Shown: positions 15,568 to 23,420, counted from the stretch's first letter. The stretch: DNA of 36,261 bases from an uncultured Lachnospiraceae bacterium (GCA_944380065.1 CALWGM010000089.1:1-36261); one strand, 5' to 3'. Translations and numbers: made by a program. The notes: generated by a model not told the origin, from the sequence alone.

Positions 15568-17304
15568 ATGATGAAGAAAAATCTGAGAAAAATGCTCTCT
15601 TATTATAAACCCTATCTGGGGATTTTCATGGCGGACATGTTTTTTGCCCTGGGAGCGGCGGCGGTGTCCCTGATCGTGCCGCTGGTGGTGCGTTTTATTA
15701 CATCGGAGGTGATCTACCGTGAGAGCGGCCAGGCGTTCCAGACTATTATGCGGCTGGGGATCATCCTGCTAATTTTGATCGCCGGGCAGATGTACTGCAA
15801 TTACTTTATTGGAAATTACGGCCATGTGATGGGGGCGAAGATCGAGTACGATATGCGGGCGGAGATTTTCGGCCATTACCAGAAGCTGTCGTTTACCTTC
15901 TATGACGAGCAGAAGGTGGGGCAGCTGATGTCCCGGATCACCTCGGATCTGTTTGACATCACGGAGCTTCTGCATCACGGGCCGGAGAATATTGTCATTT
16001 CCATTATCAAGATCATCGGCGCTTTTGTGATCATGATGGGAATCAGCCCGCGGCTGACGCTGGCGGCTTTTGCGCTGGTGCCGTTTATGCTGGTTTACGC
16101 CTACATTTTTAACCGGAAAATGAAGAAGGCGTTTCGCATGAACCGGATCAGGATCGCCGATATCAACAGCCAGATCGAGGATAACCTGTCGGGAATCCGC
16201 GTGGTGAAATCCTTCGCCAACGAGGATGTGGAAAATGAAAAGTTCAAAAAAGGAAATAACGGCTTCCTGGAGGCAAAGAAAAACAGCTACCGCTATATGG
16301 GCGGCTATCAGGGAGGGCTGACCGCCTTTACCATGGCCATTACGGTGGTAGTGATCATGGCGGGAGGCGTGATGATCACCCGGGGCACCGGCTCTATTAC
16401 CGACCTGGTGACTTTCCTTTTATATATCAACGTGTTTACGGAGCCCATCAAGACGCTGATCGATTTTACGGAGCAGTTCCAGAACGGCTACTCCGGATTT
16501 GAGCGGTTTATGGAGATGATGTCGGTGGAACCGGATATCCAGGATCAGCCGGACGCCCTGCCGCTGAAGGATGTGAAGGGGGATATCGCTTTTGAGGACG
16601 TCAGCTTCCACTATGCGGACAGCGACCAGATGGTGTTAAACCATGTGGATCTTTCCGTGAAAGCGGGAGAATATATTGCCCTGGTGGGAAGCTCCGGCGC
16701 CGGGAAAAGTACCCTCTGCAGCCTGATCCCCCGCTTTTATGATGTGAGCGAAGGCCGGATTTTAGTGGACGGCCGGGATATCCGCAGACTGAAGCTGAAG
16801 GATCTGCGCAGCCAGATCGGCATTGTGCAGCAGGATGTATATCTGTTCGCAGGTACGATCCTGGAGAATATCAGCTACGGCAAGCCGGACGCTACCCGGG
16901 AGGAAGTGATCGAGGCGGCGAAGGAGGCCAACGCCCATGAGTTTATCATGAGCTTCCCGGACGGATACGATACCGATATCGGACAGCGGGGCGTGAAGCT
17001 TTCCGGCGGCCAGAAGCAGCGGCTTTCCATTGCCCGGGTGTTCCTGAAAAACCCGCCCATCCTGATTTTTGACGAGGCTACCTCCGCCCTGGATAACGAG
17101 AGTGAAAAGGTCGTGCAGGATTCCCTGGAAAAGCTGGCGAAAAACCGGACCACCTTCGTGATCGCCCACCGTCTTTCCACCATCCGCAACGCGGAACGGA
17201 TTTTAGTGCTGACCGATAACGGGATCGAGGAGAGCGGCACCCACAGGCAGCTGCTGGAGCGGGGCGGAATTTATAAAAAATTATATGAAATGCAGTGGGC
17301 CTGA
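15568..17304 (+). CDS. ABC transporter, exporter type (membrane domain fused to ATPase)
   Basis: The 578-residue half-transporter has six membrane helices (about residues 12-310) with the coupling region KLSFTFYDEQKVGQLMSRITSDLFDI typical of MsbA/LmrA-type exporters. The ATPase follows with Walker A GSSGAGKST (about 373), Q-loop VQQDVYLFAGTI, signature LSGGQKQR (about 478), Walker B ILIFDEATSAL and switch His in VIAHRLSTI. Such proteins work as dimers and export lipids, drugs or peptides. With a single gene a homodimer is likely, and the substrate is unknown. ATG 15568 (or the next ATG at 15571) follows GAAAGGA. The leader carries a structured RNA element, so expression may be regulated after initiation. 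Confidence 0.92.
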   Translation: MMKKNLRKMLSYYKPYLGIFMADMFFALGAAAVSLIVPLVVRFITSEVIYRESGQAFQTIMRLGIILLILIAGQMYCNYFIGNYGHVMGAKIEYDMRAEIFGHYQKLSFTFYDEQKVGQLMSRITSDLFDITELLHHGPENIVISIIKIIGAFVIMMGISPRLTLAAFALVPFMLVYAYIFNRKMKKAFRMNRIRIADINSQIEDNLSGIRVVKSFANEDVENEKFKKGNNGFLEAKKNSYRYMGGYQGGLTAFTMAITVVVIMAGGVMITRGTGSITDLVTFLLYINVFTEPIKTLIDFTEQFQNGYSGFERFMEMMSVEPDIQDQPDALPLKDVKGDIAFEDVSFHYADSDQMVLNHVDLSVKAGEYIALVGSSGAGKSTLCSLIPRFYDVSEGRILVDGRDIRRLKLKDLRSQIGIVQQDVYLFAGTILENISYGKPDATREEVIEAAKEANAHEFIMSFPDGYDTDIGQRGVKLSGGQKQRLSIARVFLKNPPILIFDEATSALDNESEKVVQDSLEKLAKNRTTFVIAHRLSTIRNAERILVLTDNGIEESGTHRQLLERGGIYKKLYEMQWA

Positions 17305-17342
17305 TCCGGCTGGGCAGAGAAAAAATGGGACTCCCGGCGGGC

Positions 17343-17371
17343 TTGACATTTTCCGCATTGCGCCGTAAACT
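17343..17371 (+). promoter_or_regulatory. Promoter of the CobW-like GTPase operon
   Basis: A perfect -35 TTGACA (17343-17348) is followed after 17 bases by TAAACT (17366-17371). GTAAAC occurs at the -10 box and again 17 bases downstream. These direct repeats could serve a metal-responsive repressor, but that is only suggestive. Confidence 0.7.
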
Positions 17372-17480
17372 GTTAGTCAGCGTAAACAGGATGCTGCGCT
17401 GCGTCAGAAAACAGGCGGGGCTGTGTCTGTAAAAAGCGCGGCAAAACAGGATACAGGTAAAACAGAAAGAAGGAAGAAGC

Positions 17481-18572
17481 ATGACAAAGATTGATATTGT
17501 TTCCGGATTTTTAGGAGCAGGCAAGACGACTCTGATCAAGAAAATGCTGGAGGAGGTTTTCAGCGGCGAAAAGGTCGTCCTGGTAGAGAATGAGTATGGG
17601 GAAGTGGGCATCGACGGCGGATTTTTGAAGGATTCCGGGATTGAGATCCGGGAGCTGAATTCCGGCTGCATCTGCTGTTCCCTGGTGGGAGATTTCAGCA
17701 GGAGCTTAAAAGAGGTGATCGAGACCTACCATCCGGACCGGATTCTGATCGAGCCCTCCGGCGTGGGCAAGCTTTCCGATGTAATGAGTTCTGTCAAAAA
17801 GATGGAAGGGGACTACGGGGATGTGAAGCTGAACGCCCTGGTGACGGTTGCCAACGCCATGAAGGTTTCCAAACAGATGAAAGCCTTCGGCGAGTTTTTC
17901 AATAACCAGATCGAGAATGCCACCACGATCGTGCTGAGCCGTACACAGAATGCAAAGCCGGAGAAGTTAGAGCTGTCTGTCCATCAGATCCAGCAGCTGA
18001 ACCCGAAGGCCGCGATCATTACCACACCCTGGGATGAGATCACGGGAGGGCAGATCCTGAAGGTGATCGAGGGGCAGAAGTCCCTGATGGATGAGATGAT
18101 GGCAGAGTTTGAGGCTGATCATGAGCATCATCACGACCATGACCACGATCATGAGCATCATCACGGCCATGACCACGATCATGATCATGAGCATCATCAC
18201 GGCCATGACCACGACCATGAGCATCATCATGACCATGATCATCACGATCACGACCATGCGTGCTGTCATGACCACCATCATGATCACCATGCAGATGAAG
18301 TGTTTACCAGCTGGGGACGGGAGACTCCCCACAAGTTCACCAGAGAGCAGATTGAGGAGATCCTGAAAGCATTCTGCGATACAGAGGAGTACGGTACGGT
18401 TCTCCGTTCCAAGGGGATGGTTCCGGCCCAGGATGGAACCTGGATTTATTTTGATATGGTTCCCGGCGAGTATGAGCTGCGCCAGGGCGAACCGGACTAT
18501 ACCGGACGTCTCTGCGTGATCGGCACCGATCTGGACGAGGATAAGCTGGAGACAGTATTTGGCTTAAAATAA
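17481..18572 (+). CDS. CobW/COG0523-family GTP-binding metallochaperone with His-rich segment
   Basis: This is a G3E GTPase of 363 residues. Walker A is GFLGAGKTT (residues 9-17). ENEYGEVGIDG and the metal-binding CICC motif (63-66) follow, then LIEPSGVGK (switch/Walker B). The guanine-specifying NKxD motif is degenerate (VLSRTQNAKP). Residues 214-270 hold more than 30 histidines alternating with Asp and Glu, a likely metal reservoir, before the CobW C-terminal domain (TPHKFTREQIEEILKAF onward). Family members insert or store zinc, cobalt or nickel; the His-rich tract suggests zinc or nickel. The start follows AGAAGGAAGAAGC. The gene forms an operon with the second P-loop protein 26 bases downstream. 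Confidence 0.88.
   Translation: MTKIDIVSGFLGAGKTTLIKKMLEEVFSGEKVVLVENEYGEVGIDGGFLKDSGIEIRELNSGCICCSLVGDFSRSLKEVIETYHPDRILIEPSGVGKLSDVMSSVKKMEGDYGDVKLNALVTVANAMKVSKQMKAFGEFFNNQIENATTIVLSRTQNAKPEKLELSVHQIQQLNPKAAIITTPWDEITGGQILKVIEGQKSLMDEMMAEFEADHEHHHDHDHDHEHHHGHDHDHDHEHHHGHDHDHEHHHDHDHHDHDHACCHDHHHDHHADEVFTSWGRETPHKFTREQIEEILKAFCDTEEYGTVLRSKGMVPAQDGTWIYFDMVPGEYELRQGEPDYTGRLCVIGTDLDEDKLETVFGLK
18115..18290 (+). repeat. Degenerate tandem repeats encoding the His/Asp tract
   Basis: Repeated units built from GATCATGAGCATCATCAC and GGCCATGACCACGATCAT encode the His-rich region of the GTPase. Such repeats expand and contract easily, so the length probably varies among strains. Confidence 0.8.
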
Positions 18573-18598
18573 GCCTGCAGGAAAGGATTGAAACAGGT

Positions 18599-19543
18599 AT
18601 GGACATACCAGTATATTTATTTACCGGTTTTATGGACAGCGGCAAGACGTCCATGATCACCCAGACGCTGCTGGAGAATGATTTCGGCGTGGGCGCCCGT
18701 TCCCTGGTGATTGCCTGCGAGGACGGCGACGTGGAGTATGACGAGGAGAAGCTGGCCCAGAAGCGGGTGACGGTTGTGGGCGTCGATTCGGAGGAGGAGT
18801 TTACGGCTGATTTTCTGAAGGACTGCGACGCTGCCATGCAGCCGGATATGGTGTTTATTGAGTATAACGGCACCTGGGAGGGGGCAAAGATCCTGGAGAT
18901 GGAGCTGCCGAAGGACTGGCAGATCGTACAGATCCTGACAACGGTGGACGCCTCCACCTATGAAATGTACCTGAGCAACATGCGCTCCATGATGATGGAG
19001 CAGGTGTTTGCCTCGGATGTGGTGATTTTCAACCGCTGTACAGACGAGACGCCCAAGGCGAAGTTCCGCCGCTCGGTAAAGGCGCTGAACCGCAAGGCGC
19101 AGATCGTCTATGAGCGGGAGGACGGCCAGATCGACCAGGGGGATGATGAAGAGCTTCCCTACGATATCAGTCAGGATTTCCTGGATATTCCGGACGAGGA
19201 TTACGGGATTTTCTATCTGGATGTGCAGGAGCACCCGAAACGCTACGAGGGGAAAACCATCCGTTTCCTGGCGCTGGTTTACCGGCCGGAGAAGTTCGGG
19301 AAAAAACCGGTGTTTGTTCCCGGACGGTTCGCCATGACCTGCTGTGTGGAGGATATCCAGTTTATCGGCATGAAGTGCAAATATGATAAAGCGAACCAGA
19401 TCCCCCACAAGTCCTGGGTCAATCTGACGGCAGAGATCCATGTGGAGTTCGCAAAGGAGTACCGGGGCAAAGGTCCGGTGCTGTATGCGAAAGAGGTGGA
19501 GCCCACCACGGCGCCCCAGGAGGAACTGGTGTATTTTACTTAA
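18599..19543 (+). CDS. Second CobW-like P-loop protein with DUF1980/TIGR03943-like C-terminus
   Basis: The 314-residue protein begins like a CobW GTPase (IPVYLFTGFMDSGKTSMI, Walker A at residues 10-18). It lacks the CxCC metal motif: the equivalent place reads IACEDGDVEYDEEKL. The NKxD site is replaced by IFNRCTDE. From about residue 200 it changes to DYGIFYLDVQEHPKRYEGKTIRFLALVYRPEKF, VPGRFAMTCCVEDIQFIGMKC and SWVNLTAEIHVEF. This resembles the C-terminal OB-like domain of YcgQ/TIGR03943 (DUF1980) proteins, found in zinc-regulated permease partners. It appears to be a natural fusion and a partner of the upstream GTPase. Metal delivery to a membrane partner is inferred; no permease is adjacent. 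Confidence 0.72.
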   Translation: MDIPVYLFTGFMDSGKTSMITQTLLENDFGVGARSLVIACEDGDVEYDEEKLAQKRVTVVGVDSEEEFTADFLKDCDAAMQPDMVFIEYNGTWEGAKILEMELPKDWQIVQILTTVDASTYEMYLSNMRSMMMEQVFASDVVIFNRCTDETPKAKFRRSVKALNRKAQIVYEREDGQIDQGDDEELPYDISQDFLDIPDEDYGIFYLDVQEHPKRYEGKTIRFLALVYRPEKFGKKPVFVPGRFAMTCCVEDIQFIGMKCKYDKANQIPHKSWVNLTAEIHVEFAKEYRGKGPVLYAKEVEPTTAPQEELVYFT

Positions 19544-19550
19544 AAAAAGC

Positions 19551-19579
19551 TTGACAAATGCGGCGGAAGGGACTATCAT
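19551..19579 (+). promoter_or_regulatory. Promoter of the T-box/tryptophan transporter operon
   Basis: TTGACA (19551-19556) and TATCAT (19574-19579) are exactly 17 bases apart. Transcription should start near 19586, just before the T-box stem I. Confidence 0.85.
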
Positions 19580-19585
19580 TTCATT

Positions 19586-19872
19586 ATTCCAAAGTGAATC
19601 ACAGATGAAACCGATGACAGAGAAGAGTAGGCTTTTTCTAAAATCACAGAGAGCCGCCGATGGTGGGAAGGCGGTATGGCAGGATCAGCTGAATGGCCTC
19701 TGGAGGGCAGTTCCGAAAGGTGATGAGTAGGGGCTGACGGGGAGCGGACCCGTTATCCGGCCGGCATGTATGATGGTGCATGTAGTGAGAGTGGACATTT
19801 TGTCAATTTGAGTGGTACCGCGATAATATTAGTTTATTACCGTCTCAGGATTTTTCCTGAGGCGGTTTTTTA
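19586..19872 (+). promoter_or_regulatory. T-box riboswitch, specifier UGG (tryptophan)
   Basis: The leader has the classical parts in order: the kink-turn GA region and AGAGAAGAGTA (S-turn strand) in stem I, the distal AGAGAGCCGCCGATGGTGGGAAGGCGG stem, and the specifier strand GAATGGC before CTCTGGAG. Pairing CAGAG with CTCTG places TGG (19694-19696) in the specifier loop, the tryptophan codon. The T-box sequence AGTGGTACCGCG (19811-19822) lies before an intrinsic terminator. Uncharged tRNA-Trp would stabilise the antiterminator and switch the operon on. The UGG reading was made by eye and agrees with the TrpXYZ-like genes downstream. Confidence 0.9.
19839..19872 (+). terminator. Regulated terminator of the T-box
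   Basis: ACCGTCTCAGGA (19839-19850) pairs with TCCTGAGGCGGT (19855-19866, one G-U) and is followed by TTTTTT. Confidence 0.9.
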
Positions 19873-19933
19873 CTGTGATGGAACTGTGAAAACCCGAAGA
19901 ATGTAAGGAGGAAATCCCCAAGGGGATACCTGT

Positions 19934-19969
19934 ATGGGCAGAAATCAGCCCGAAGAAGGAGGAAAATGA
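19934..19969 (+). CDS. Possible 11-residue leader peptide before the binding-protein gene
   Basis: A short frame encodes MGRNQPEEGGK and its TGA overlaps the ATG of the next gene (ATGA). The nearest AAGGAGG (19905-19911) is 22 bases upstream. The hairpin ATCCCC-AA-GGGGAT (19914-19927) between them would shorten the effective distance to eight bases. It contains no Trp codon. Translation is speculative. Confidence 0.25.
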   Translation: MGRNQPEEGGK

Positions 19970-21033
19970 TGATGAAAAGGAAAATGGCAGCCTGCCTTTT
20001 CGCAGGAGTTTTGGGAACATTGATGCTGGCCGGATGCGGCGGCGGGGCAGGAGATCAGGGATCCGCGTCGGCGGAAAATGCTTCCGGCGACGTCTATAAA
20101 GTAGGTATCGTCAATTATGTGGACGACGCGTCCCTGAACCAGATCGTGGAGAATATCCAGAAAGAGTTAGACGCGAAGGGAGAAGAGCTGGGCGTGATTT
20201 TTGACTATGAAAATTATTATGACAATGCCCAGGGCGATTCTTCCGTATTAAATCAGATCGCCGCCGACCAGGTGGCCAACAATGTGGACGTGGTAGTGGC
20301 GATTGCTTCGCCGGTGGCCATCGTGATGCAGACGGCCACAGAGGGAACGGACATCCCGGTGGTGTTCTCCGCGGTGACCGATCCGGTGGGAGCCGGTCTG
20401 GTGGATTCCATGGACGCGCCGGGCGGCAATATTACCGGAACCTCCGACGCGCTGGACACCGCATCCATCATGGAGCTGATGAAAGCGCAGAACCCGCAGC
20501 TGGCAAAGATCGGGCTGCTCTATGATACGGCGCAGGACTCTTCCGAGCTGGCCATCGAGGAGGCAAAGGCATGGTGTGAAGAGAACCAGGTGGAATATGT
20601 GGAGAAGACAGGCAGCACCACAGAGGATATTCAGCTGGCGGCAGATTCCCTGGCGGCAGAGAAGGTAGACGCTGTGTTCACCCCTACGGACAACAGCATT
20701 ATGACAGCGGAACTGACCATCTATGAAACCTTTGCGGACGCCGGAATCCCCCACTACTGCGGCGCGGACTCCTTTGCCTTAAACGGCGCGTTCTGCGGGT
20801 ATGGCGTGGATTACGCGAACCTGGGCGTGATGACCGGCGATATGGTGGTGGATATTTTGGTGAACGGCGCGGATCCGGCAGAGACCCCGGTACAGACCTT
20901 TGATAACGGGATCGCCACCATCAACACGGAAATCTGTGAGGAGTTAGGGCTGGATGTGGAGACAGTCAAGGCCACTTTTGAGCCGCTTTGCACACAGGTA
21001 AAAGAAATTCAGACTGCAGAAGAGTTTGAATAA
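19966..21033 (+). CDS. trpX: ABC transporter substrate-binding lipoprotein, TrpX type
   Basis: The 355-residue protein has a lipoprotein signal (MMMKRKMAACLFAGVLGTLMLAGC; lipobox LAGC with Cys24), so it is anchored outside the cell. The mature part has the two-lobed ABC_sub_bind fold of the TrpX/LivK-like family: VYKVGIVNYVDDASLNQIVENIQKEL at the start, then DVVVAIASPVAIVMQ, IPVVFSAVTDPVGAGLVDS, ITGTSDALD, and VDAVFTPTDNSIM. In other Firmicutes the trpXYZ operon is controlled by a tryptophan T-box, as here with specifier UGG. Tryptophan is therefore the probable ligand. The start follows AAGGAGGAAA. The permease begins 16 bases after the stop. Confidence 0.87.
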   Translation: MMMKRKMAACLFAGVLGTLMLAGCGGGAGDQGSASAENASGDVYKVGIVNYVDDASLNQIVENIQKELDAKGEELGVIFDYENYYDNAQGDSSVLNQIAADQVANNVDVVVAIASPVAIVMQTATEGTDIPVVFSAVTDPVGAGLVDSMDAPGGNITGTSDALDTASIMELMKAQNPQLAKIGLLYDTAQDSSELAIEEAKAWCEENQVEYVEKTGSTTEDIQLAADSLAAEKVDAVFTPTDNSIMTAELTIYETFADAGIPHYCGADSFALNGAFCGYGVDYANLGVMTGDMVVDILVNGADPAETPVQTFDNGIATINTEICEELGLDVETVKATFEPLCTQVKEIQTAEEFE

Positions 21034-21048
21034 CAGGAGGAATCAATT

Positions 21049-21993
21049 ATGGCAGCATTTTTTACCCCCGCCATACTTCAGAGCGCGCTGGAACAGGGAC
21101 TGATCTACGCACTGATCGCCCTGGCGCTGTTTCTGAGCTATTCAATGTTAAATGTCTGTGACCTTTCCACGGACGGATGCTACACCTTGGGCTGCGCCAC
21201 CGGGGCGGTGGTGGCCATTGCCGGCTATCCCATCCTGGCGATATTCGCGGCCATGGGCGTGGGTGTCTGCTCCGGGATGGTGAATGCTTTCCTGCAGACC
21301 AAAATGAAGGTGGAGAGCATGCTGGCCGGAATCATCGTGAACACAGGGCTATATACCATCAATATCACGATCATGGGAAAATCCGTGCTCAGCATGAACG
21401 ATACGGAGACGCTGTTCACGCGCCTGCAGGATCTGCTGGAGGGGACGCCCCTTGAAGGCGCCTATCAGCTGATCCTGGCGGCGGTGTTCGCGGCGGTGGT
21501 GCTGGTGCTGCTGTTGCTGTTTCTGAATACCAGGCTGGGGCTTTCCATCCGTGCCACCGGCGATAACCCGGACATGGTGAAATCCTCTTCCATCAACCCG
21601 GCCTTTACCACCACGGTAGGGCTGTGCATCGGCGGAGCCATGACGGCGCTGGCCGGATGCCTGATCGGTGAATACCAGAAGTCCTGTGATATCAATATGG
21701 GTACCGGTATGGTGACAGTGGCTCTGGCTTCCCTGATCATCGGCGAAACCATTTTCGGGAAATGTTCCATTAAAGTGCGGGCAGTGGGCGTGATCGCCGG
21801 ATCCTGCCTGTACCGTGTGATCGTGGCCGTCGCGCTCCGTTTCGACCTGCCGGCCACCGCCCTGAAGCTGGTTTCCGCCATCATCGTAGGCGTGGCCATT
21901 TCCATGCCGGCCATTAAGCAGATCATTGCCTTCCGCAGGACAAAAGCGGCGGCCATGGCAAAACGCAGGAAAATGCAGGGAGGTGGAAAATAA
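21049..21993 (+). CDS. trpY: ABC transporter permease, TrpY type
   Basis: The 314-residue membrane protein has about eight hydrophobic helices and belongs to the branched-chain amino acid permease superfamily (LivH-like). Visible blocks are LEQGLIYALIALALFLSYSMLNVCDLSTDGCYTLGCATGA, KVESMLAGIIVNTGLYTINI, TRLGLSIRATGDNPDMVKSSSI (the coupling EAA-like loop) and ALASLIIGETIFG. It would form the pore for the amino acid bound by the lipoprotein. The start has AGGAGG upstream; its stop overlaps the ATPase start by one base (TAATG). Confidence 0.87.
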   Translation: MAAFFTPAILQSALEQGLIYALIALALFLSYSMLNVCDLSTDGCYTLGCATGAVVAIAGYPILAIFAAMGVGVCSGMVNAFLQTKMKVESMLAGIIVNTGLYTINITIMGKSVLSMNDTETLFTRLQDLLEGTPLEGAYQLILAAVFAAVVLVLLLLFLNTRLGLSIRATGDNPDMVKSSSINPAFTTTVGLCIGGAMTALAGCLIGEYQKSCDINMGTGMVTVALASLIIGETIFGKCSIKVRAVGVIAGSCLYRVIVAVALRFDLPATALKLVSAIIVGVAISMPAIKQIIAFRRTKAAAMAKRRKMQGGGK

Positions 21994-22793
21994 TGCTTCA
22001 GCTGATCGACATATCAAAAACATTTAACAGGGGAACGGTGAATGAAAAGACGGCGCTGAGCCATCTGAACCTGGATGTAAAAGACGGTGATTTCATCACC
22101 ATCATCGGCTCCAACGGCGCCGGGAAATCCACCATGTTCAACGCCATCTGCGGCACCTTTTTCGTGGATGACGGCGCGGTGATCCTGGATGGGCAGGATA
22201 TTACCTACGAGCATGATTTTGCCCGCAGCAAATACATCGGTCATCTGTTCCAGGATCCCATGAAGGGCACGGCGCCCCATATGAGCATCGAGGAAAATCT
22301 GGCGCTGGCTTACCTGCGGGCTTCCGGCGGCCGGGGCAGGATCTTCAGCCGGGTGAGCAAAAAAGAAAAGGAGCTGTTCCGCGAGAAGCTGGCGCTCCTG
22401 GATATGGGGCTGGAAGACCGGATGAAAAACCCGGTGGGACTTCTGTCCGGCGGGCAGCGGCAGGCGCTGACCCTTCTGATGGCAACCCTGATAACGCCGA
22501 AGATCCTGCTTTTGGATGAGCACACGGCGGCGCTGGATCCGGCCACAGCGGAAAAGGTGCTGAACCTGACCAAAAAGATCGTGGCAGAGAACCATCTGAC
22601 CTGTCTGATGATCACCCACAACATGCAGTCGGCGCTGGAACTGGGGAACCGGACGATTATGATGAATTCGGGAAATATCATCCTCGATTTAGAGGGGGAG
22701 GAGCGGGACGGCCTGACGGTGGACGACCTGCTGGAGAAGTTCAAAGAGGGCGTGGGCGCCCAGTTAGACAACGACCGGATGTTGTTGTCATAG
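21993..22793 (+). CDS. trpZ: ABC transporter ATP-binding protein, TrpZ type
   Basis: The 266-residue ATPase has Walker A IIGSNGAGKSTMFNAI (about residues 36-51), Q-loop HLFQDPMKGTAPHMSIEENL, signature LLSGGQRQALTLLMA (about 150), Walker B ILLLDEHTAALDP and switch His in MITHNMQSAL. The LivF/LivG-like pattern fits the LivH-like permease upstream. It completes a three-gene importer under tryptophan T-box control. A bidirectional terminator follows. Confidence 0.9.
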   Translation: MLQLIDISKTFNRGTVNEKTALSHLNLDVKDGDFITIIGSNGAGKSTMFNAICGTFFVDDGAVILDGQDITYEHDFARSKYIGHLFQDPMKGTAPHMSIEENLALAYLRASGGRGRIFSRVSKKEKELFREKLALLDMGLEDRMKNPVGLLSGGQRQALTLLMATLITPKILLLDEHTAALDPATAEKVLNLTKKIVAENHLTCLMITHNMQSALELGNRTIMMNSGNIILDLEGEERDGLTVDDLLEKFKEGVGAQLDNDRMLLS

Positions 22794-22806
22794 AAAAGAG
22801 AAATAA

Positions 22807-22836
22807 AAAGCAGCCTCCCGGAAGGGAGGCCGCTTT
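22807..22836 (+). terminator. Bidirectional terminator between trpZ and the cupin gene
   Basis: AAAGC-A-GCCTCCC (22807-22819), loop GGAA, GGGAGGC-C-GCTTT (22824-22836). A-rich on the left and T-rich on the right, so it can serve both convergent transcripts. Confidence 0.8.
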
Positions 22837-22850
22837 CGTGTTATCGAATC

Positions 22851-23207
22851 TTATTTTGCCGGAGGCAGAAGAATAACCAGCATCTGAGCGGTTGTAGGTC
22901 CGATGTTCTTTACACATTTGCCGTAGTTGGAAGCAATATGTACGGAATCGCCTGCGTTCAGCACAGTCTCGGTGCCGTCCTCAGCCTTGAATAACATCGT
23001 TCCCTCAATGATATAGTAGATAGACTCAGCCGGGTTCTTGCCCATGTCTGTGCCGCCGCCGCTGGGAAGGAAATGGGATAAGCCGTTGATCAGCTGTCCG
23101 CCATCTACATCCTGGGGATCATGCAGTCTGCATAATTTGCACTCGGAATGTCCCGGAGCTGTGTAAGTATAGTACTCGTCTTTTTTGGTGATTTTATAAC
23201 CTGCCAT
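22851..23207 (-). CDS. Small single-domain cupin protein
   Basis: The 118-residue protein is one cupin barrel. ESIYYIIEGTMLFKAEDGTETVLNAGDSVHIASNYGKCVKNIGPTTAQMLVILLPP shows the two conserved cupin motifs, with G-D-x-V-H and the second-motif position weakly conserved. The N-terminus holds SECKLCRLHDPQDVDGG with possible metal-binding Cys and His. I chose ATG 23207, preceded by AAAGGGTGG; upstream codons overlap the promoter region. It is transcribed divergently from the phloroglucinol-type operon with a strong promoter of its own. It could be an isomerase, a ligand-binding regulator or an accessory protein of the pathway. Substrate and activity are unknown. Confidence 0.75.
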   Translation of the reverse strand: MAGYKITKKDEYYTYTAPGHSECKLCRLHDPQDVDGGQLINGLSHFLPSGGGTDMGKNPAESIYYIIEGTMLFKAEDGTETVLNAGDSVHIASNYGKCVKNIGPTTAQMLVILLPPAK

Positions 23208-23249
23208 AAAAATATCCACCCTTTCTTGTGTTGATTTTTTACAAACCCC

Positions 23250-23278
23250 AGTATACACCCGTTAAAAAAAGAAATCAA
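23250..23278 (-). promoter_or_regulatory. Promoter of the cupin gene
   Basis: On the minus strand TTGATT (23278-23273) and TATACT (23255-23250) are 17 bases apart, 43 bases before the ATG. Confidence 0.7.
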
Positions 23279-23338
23279 TCACTTTGCACGAAAATTACAA
23301 AAAAATTGAATATTCCATCTTGTTCCTTATAAAGAATA

Positions 23339-23378
23339 ACCATATGGTACTGTGATTACTTAAGGGTTACTAAATAAC
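23339..23378. promoter_or_regulatory. Palindromic candidate operator region
   Basis: Between the two divergent promoters lie the 10-base palindrome ACCATATGGT (23339-23348) and the dyad GTTA-CTAAA-TAAC (23366-23378). They are natural candidates for the GntR regulator encoded at 27923. The rest of the 326-base spacer is AT-rich and holds no gene. Confidence 0.3.
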
Positions 23379-23391
23379 ATTATTGTGTGTA

Positions 23392-23420
23392 TTGCATAAA
23401 AAAAACAGTTGATTTATAAT
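23392..23420 (+). promoter_or_regulatory. Promoter of the phloroglucinol-type operon
   Basis: TTGCAT (23392-23397) and a perfect TATAAT (23415-23420) are 17 bases apart. This gives a leader of about 107 bases that contains AACC-AAA-GGTT-like dyads but no terminator. Confidence 0.7.

Noticed and set aside
17365-17390. Zinc-regulator (AdcR-like) operator at the CobW promoter
   Set aside because: TAAACTGTTAG resembles the TTAAC-N2-GTTAA site but is one base short in the centre; not enough to claim.
18115-18290. CRISPR-like regular repeats
   Set aside because: Repeats are in frame within the GTPase gene, have no unique spacers, and encode His/Asp.
17967-18332. Minus-strand Met/Val-rich frame opposite the His tract
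   Set aside because: It is the reverse of the CAT/GAC repeats (ATG/GTC), giving an artificial MMVVM sequence.
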